Origin: Vesta saturnalis | Lineage: Eukaryota > Arthropoda > Insecta > Coleoptera > Lampyridae | Reading direction: 5' to 3' | Length of the DNA stretch: 64,000 bases | Assembly (NCBI GenBank): GCA_036346205.1 | Contig: JARFJB010001172.1 | Span: forward strand, 1,100,001-1,164,000 | Part shown: in pieces, positions 60,513 to 64,000 of the stretch | Position numbering within the stretch: position 1 is the stretch's first letter | Layout of the letters: each line of letters begins with the position of its first letter | Translations under genes and position numbers: made by a program | The notes under the pieces: generated by a model | What the model saw: only the letters and a program-made list of their open reading frames with translations | What the model was told of the DNA's origin: nothing | The model's database searches: none

Positions 60513-61254
60513 GTGATTGGTAACTTATGCAGTTAACTGAAAGTGCTAATAAAGACCCCTAAACTGAACAATTTTTCTTAGTAAACTAATGGGCGAAACG
60601 CAATAATAACTAAGCTACAGTATTTTAAAAATGATTCCCCACTTGTGGAAAACCACTGGTACTAGTTCACAATTTTAATTAAACGATAGGGCCTTTGGCA
60701 CCTAAACAAGGATGTGTTGGTGGTAGACCACATCGCTATGGTGTACGTGTAGAAGAAGACATTTTGGATATGATAGATGACACACCTTCATTAAGTACTC
60801 GAGAAATTTCATGGGAGCAAAGAGTGTACCGCAGTGGATGTCTTGGCGAACTTTAAAAATGCCATGCCATAAGTGACTAACATGTACTCTTCATTGGTAT
60901 AATGATATCTTTCCATTCTAATGTGAAATTTAAAATTTATTTACTTACAGTAGGAGGATAAGTCACTCACTGATAGATGTCAGCAAAGCAACAATCGATA
61001 TGACATTGACATGTCAGATTGTAACACAAGAAACAATCGCTGATTCCGATCAAGCACTCTGATTTATCGAAGAATTATATCTTTTAATTAAAATTCTGAA
61101 CTAGTACCAGTGGTTTTCCACAAGTGGGCATTCATTTTTAAAATATTGAAGTTTAGTATTATTGGGTTTCGCCTGAGTTTACTAAGAAAAATTGTTCAGT
61201 GTAGGGTTCTCTATTAGCACTTTCAGTTAACTGCATAAGTAACCAGTCACCCTG
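60507..61254 (+). mobile_element. DD41D-type element G, strongly reduced
   Basis: Arms 60511-60684 and 61083-61254 are inverted copies (GTAACTTATGCAGTTAACTG and inverse). The right tip reads GACTGGTTACTTATGCAG inverted, ending CACCCTG before TA at 61255. The left tip is worn and merges into (TA)n. 748 bp in all. Confidence 0.82.
60705..60860 (+). pseudogene. Transposase HTH remnant, element G
   Basis: VGGRPHRYGVRVEEDILDMI then DDTPSLSTREIS is a helix-turn-helix stretch like the N-terminal half of Tc1/mariner transposases. After a slip, VPQWMSWRTLKN-like text follows at 60826-60862. No catalytic part is left. Confidence 0.6.
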
Positions 61255-61578
61255 TATAATTAATATTTCAATTGATGTATATTGTAATTTATACAAGTAT
61301 AATGGTTCAATCGCCAAAAAAGGATTAAATATAATATAACATTGCCTATATTTCAATTTAGGGTGGAATTATCTTCATGGCAAACGTTTTAATGAATTTT
61401 GACAATTATTTGAGAAATAGTAAAATAACAAATTTGATAACACAATGCAACTTAAATTTTTTTGAAATAAAATTATAACTATTACGTACACCTTCTGAAT
61501 ATTTTTTATTATTGCAAACATTATTACTATTAATTAAAAATTATTATTAATTTTATTAAATACATAAATAAAAAGTTT
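61255..61578. other. No gene seen
   Basis: AT-rich link between element G and the tRNA-like array. Confidence 0.45.
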
Positions 61579-61651
61579 ACCTCGAGTAGGATTTGAACCT
61601 ACGACCTGTACTTTGCTACAATACCGCGCTAACCAACTGCGCCATCAAGGT
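61579..61651 (-). tRNA. tRNA-like unit 7, most canonical copy (AGC)
   Basis: A full cloverleaf can be drawn. Acceptor ACCTTGA/TCGAGGT, 7 pairs with one G-T; U8; D-stem GCGC/GCGC with loop AGTTGGTTA (A14, G18, G19, A21); anticodon stem GTATT/AGTAC (one G-T); loop GTAGCAA with T33 and AGC at 34-36; variable AGGTC (C48); T-stem GTAGG/CCTAC with loop TTCAAAT; discriminator A. Box A (TGGCGCAGTTGG) and box B (GGTTCAAATCC) are present, and TTTTT follows 5 nt downstream. Anticodon AGC would be Ala, but pair 3-70 is C-G, not the G-U that alanyl-tRNA synthetase needs. It is either an unusual tRNA gene or a tRNA-derived repeat. Confidence 0.7.
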
Positions 61652-61886
61652 TCAAGCCCACAATCGATGTAAATTTTGTCTTTATATATGTAGAACTGAT
61701 GTAAATTCTAAATACAATGAGATTAAAATCAAATTACTTATATTAATGGAATGTGAGCCTGCAATATCGCAAGGATTCACACATACCAAAGCAACTTGAC
61801 TAATATTAAATTATTATAATTAAAATACTGTAGTTTAGTTATTATTATTATTATAAAGACAAAATTTACATCGATTGGGGGCTTGA

Positions 61887-61959
61887 ACCTTGATGGCGCA
61901 GTTTGTTAGCGCGGTACTCTAGCAAAGTACAGGTCGTAGGTTCAAATCCTACTCGAGGT
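61887..61959 (+). tRNA. tRNA-like unit 8 (AGC)
   Basis: 73 nt with all stems intact: acceptor ACCTTGA/TCGAGGT, GCGC/GCGC, GTACT/AGTAC perfect, GTAGG/CCTAC. Loop CTAGCAA. G18 of the D-loop is T (AGTTTGTTA), which would weaken the G18-U55 contact. AAACTTTTTA follows. Confidence 0.65.
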
Positions 61960-62198
61960 AAACTTTTTATTTATGTATTTAATAAAATTAATAATAATTT
62001 TTAATTACATATTTACCTTTGAACTTATTCGTTCATAACAAAAACTTATAATAATTTAATATCAGTCAAGTTGCTTTGCTTACGATATTGCAGGCTCACA
62101 TTCCATTAATATAAGTAATTTGATTTTAATCTCATTATATTTAGAATTTACATCAGTTCTACATAATAAAGACAAAATTTACATCGATTGGGGCTTGA

Positions 62199-62250
62199 AC
62201 CTTAATGGCGCAGTTTGTTAGCGCGGTACTCTAGCAAAGTACAGGTCGTA
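62199..62250 (+). pseudogene. tRNA-like unit 9, truncated
   Basis: The core runs from ACCTTAATGGCGCAG to ACAGGTCGTA and then skips to AAACTTTTAT. The T-arm with box B is deleted, so Pol III transcription from an internal promoter is not expected. Confidence 0.8.
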
Positions 62251-62489
62251 AAACTTTTATTTATGTATTTAATAAAATTAATAATAATTTTAATTACATA
62301 TTTACCTTTGAACTTATTCGTTCATAACAAAAACTTATAATAATTTAATATCAGTCAAGTTGCTTTGCTTACGATATTGCAGGCTCACATTCCATTAATA
62401 TAAGTAATTTGATTTTAATCTCATTATATTTAGAATTTACATCAGTTCTACATACATAAAGACAAAATTTACATCGATTGGGGGCTTGA

Positions 62490-62536
62490 ACCTTGATGAT
62501 GCAGTTGGTTAGCGCGGTACTCTAGCGAAGTACAGG
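62490..62536 (+). pseudogene. tRNA-like unit 10, truncated
   Basis: The core stops after GTACAGGT, joined to TTTATTTATGTATTTAG. The anticodon loop is CTAGCGA and the T-arm is deleted. Confidence 0.8.
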
Positions 62537-62732
62537 TTTTATTTATGTATTTAGTAAAATTAATAATAATTTTTAATTAGATATTTACCTTTGAACTTAT
62601 TCGTTCATAACAAAAACTTATAATAATTATTACTATTAATTTTCATTTCCAATAAAAGCCTTTTTTTGTTATTGTTTTCTACATCTAAAATTATAGTCTT
62701 GTTAATTTAAAATTATGCTTAAATTTAGAATA

Positions 62733-62734
<2 letters not shown>

Positions 62735-62802
<68 letters not shown>
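62735..62802. repeat. (TA)n microsatellite
   Basis: About 68 bp of alternating TA between the tRNA-like array and a short open frame. Confidence 0.98.
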
Positions 62803-62804
<2 letters not shown>

Positions 62805-62815
62805 TGAGATGTTAG

Positions 62816-62974
62816 AGAAAATCACCATTAGACAAACGGTATCGATTACGTGATACCTGTTCAACGTTGGCGTGGGAGCATTCGCGAATTCCGGAATTGG
62901 AGAACGTTGATCTTTTGAGTGGTTTCCTGGAGGTTGCTAGGCAAATGAATTTGTATGATCCAGAACGTAACTAA
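62816..62974 (+). pseudogene. C-terminal fragment of an unidentified protein
   Basis: 52 codons open from the (TA)n edge to a TAA: KSPLDKRYRLRDTCS, then HSRIPELENVDLLSGFLEVA and NLYDPERN. The amino-acid make-up (acidic, amphipathic, no low complexity) looks like real coding sequence, unlike its neighbours. I do not recognise the family. It has no start in the window because the (TA)n array cuts it. Confidence 0.4.
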
Positions 62975-63261
62975 TAGTTTGGGTACTGATAATTGCTAGT
63001 CTTAGATATGTGTATATATTCTCCCCATAATGAAACTAATAAAATGTATATTCATATATGATAATATGTAAAATAACGATACAGCGTTCCAGTTCAGTTA
63101 GTTAATGTAGGAATTTTTAGTGGAATATATAATAGTATGTAAGGATTCATTATCGCGGGAATATATACAAAATGTACTCATAATGTGTGATATATAAAAG
63201 AAATAAGCATAACATATATTTACATTTTTTTATAAAAAAAAAGTGTACAAGCTTTACTGCA
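62975..63261. other. No gene seen
   Basis: AT-rich intergenic sequence. Confidence 0.45.
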
Positions 63262-63695
63262 TTACATAAGTATCGTACAAATGGTATACATTAGAGAGAG
63301 CGCAGTGACATAGTGATTGACAGAGATGTGACAAACTGGTTGTAAAGCAGTAAGAGTAGGATGTTTATCAAGTTCAATAACGGGCTGTGTAACAATTTCT
63401 CTGATGTAATCCGCTTTCTCTCTACACTTGACGTAGATAGTATCTGTTGTTTGAATTAAGCGAATGAGAATTCTTCGAAATTGGTGGGATGGTGTATGCC
63501 CCTCTTCCCATTTGATACAGTGTTGATTATGCATTAACCAAGTATGTTAACGGCGACTCTCCGCGTCTAACGTATGCCATGGATACGGTGATTTAAACGA
63601 GTAGCGGGCTACTTGTGTTCCATTAAAAATTGCGAGTTCTTTCGGTTAAAAACTTTTGAAATTTTAAACCCTTGTACATCGACTATGACGGGCAT
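63262..63695 (-). pseudogene. Broken small protein gene, family unknown
   Basis: It starts at 63695 with MPVIVDVQGFKISK, and after a stop (about 63610) and frame changes continues in WEEGHTPSHQFRRILI, then TIYVKCREKADYIREI and QPVCHISVNHYVTALS, ending at 63262. The MPxIVDVQGF start and later IYVKxREK block recall a family of small uncharacterised proteins found in insect mobile or virus-like DNA. That is from memory and uncertain. The ATG lies 4 nt after the stop of the frame at 63909-63700, a packing unusual for a nuclear insect gene. Confidence 0.45.
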
Positions 63696-63699
63696 CTTA

Positions 63700-63909
63700 T
63701 TACAGCGGTCTTACGGCTTTGGTTAACGCGTTATACGTACCTAATCGATCATGGAGTATAACACAGTGTGCTGTCGTAGTCGCGGGTATGTTGACTGTTG
63801 TTTCCAATTGTACACGAAGTACCATTGCTTTAGAGTGCAATATCTCTTTTTGATTCAAACAGTCTACCACTATCAATGGTGCGACTGCCGTAAATTCATT
63901 AGGTGTGAG
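63700..63909 (-). pseudogene. Unidentified open segment upstream of 63695 gene
   Basis: About 69 codons open to TAA at 63700: PNEFTAVAPLIVVDC, then VLRVQLETTVNIPATTTAHC and VILHDRLGTYNALTK. It extends upstream with stops toward the right edge. It looks like protein-coding sequence (alternating hydrophobic pattern of beta strands) but I cannot name it. Confidence 0.4.
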
Positions 63910-64000
63910 TCATGGTTGACCATCTCTTTGATAATATTACATTTGGAATTTAGCAAACATTTCATACAATGTAGCAAAACGGTATTTACATTTTTATCAA

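Larger units (their letters stand above)
61500..62640. repeat. Array of tRNA-like repeat units
   Basis: Three plus-strand units in tandem with starts TTTACATCGATTGGGG at 61866, 62178 and 62468 (periods 312 and 290 bp), plus one inverted unit at 61579-61790. Each unit is a tRNA-like core, then ATTTATGTATTTAATAAAAT, TTTGAACTTATTCGTTCATA, and AATATAAGTAATTTGATT. The last two tRNA cores are shortened by deletions. Confidence 0.88.

Noticed and set aside
61500..62640. CRISPR-like array
   Set aside because: Regularly spaced repeats, but the units are about 300 bp, include tRNA-like sequence and lie in an animal genome.

Overview
This is a gene-poor, AT-rich, transposon-packed piece of an animal nuclear genome, most likely an insect. 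The evidence is a spliced ABCG-type transporter gene with insect-style introns (one of 56 bp beside others of 5-6 kb), and a mix of Tc1/mariner, piggyBac, hAT, P-like, Bel/Pao and non-LTR elements. A beetle would fit, but nothing here fixes the order. Most long open frames, such as those across 1.3-3.1, 8.9-11.2 and 22.8-23.9 kb, are stop-free simple repeats and not genes.

Layout. 0.09-13.0 kb: seven minus-strand exons of one half-size ABC transporter, subfamily G, with consistent phases and splice sites. The gene runs off the left edge, and its first exons (Walker A) were not found. Its introns hold purine and CA/CG-rich microsatellites (1.3-3.1 kb), a dead non-LTR retrotransposon (3.6-6.7 kb), a small Mutator-like element (7.8-8.6 kb) and a 2.2-kb octamer array (8.9-11.2 kb). 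13.8-20.4 kb: three Tc1/mariner-superfamily elements of DD41D type with very long inverted ends, back to back and separated by (TA)n arrays. 21.6-26 kb: a foldback element, a Tigger/jerky fragment, a CTGTGT hexamer array and a hAT fragment. 30.0-31.1 kb: a P-like element with a THAP remnant. 32.6-38 kb: two mariner relics and one complete-ended piggyBac with TTAA target sites. 40.2-48.9 kb: a Bel/Pao gag fragment, a fourth DD41D element, a CR1/Jockey-like LINE split by a DD37E-type element, and a fifth, shortened DD41D element. 49.0-55.8 kb: a large imperfect palindrome with arms of about 2.15 kb, with a hAT element (8-bp target duplication) near its centre. 55.9-58.4 kb: a sixth DD41D element with a nearly full transposase. 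60.5-61.3 kb: a seventh, reduced one. 61.5-62.6 kb: an array of tRNA-like units. 62.8-64 kb: short, closely packed broken reading frames of unknown origin.

Themes. (1) Seven DD41D elements, some with arms of 500-790 bp; most (A, B, C, F, G) have ends touching (TA)n arrays. (2) Ten copies or pieces of a 73-nt sequence that folds as a full tRNA cloverleaf, with A and B boxes and a downstream T-run, spread through the window and carried in both palindrome arms. (3) A short hammerhead-like motif in four dispersed repeats. Only the ABCG gene looks like a host gene. The best-preserved transposases (DD41D B and E, piggyBac) each carry only one to three disabling changes.
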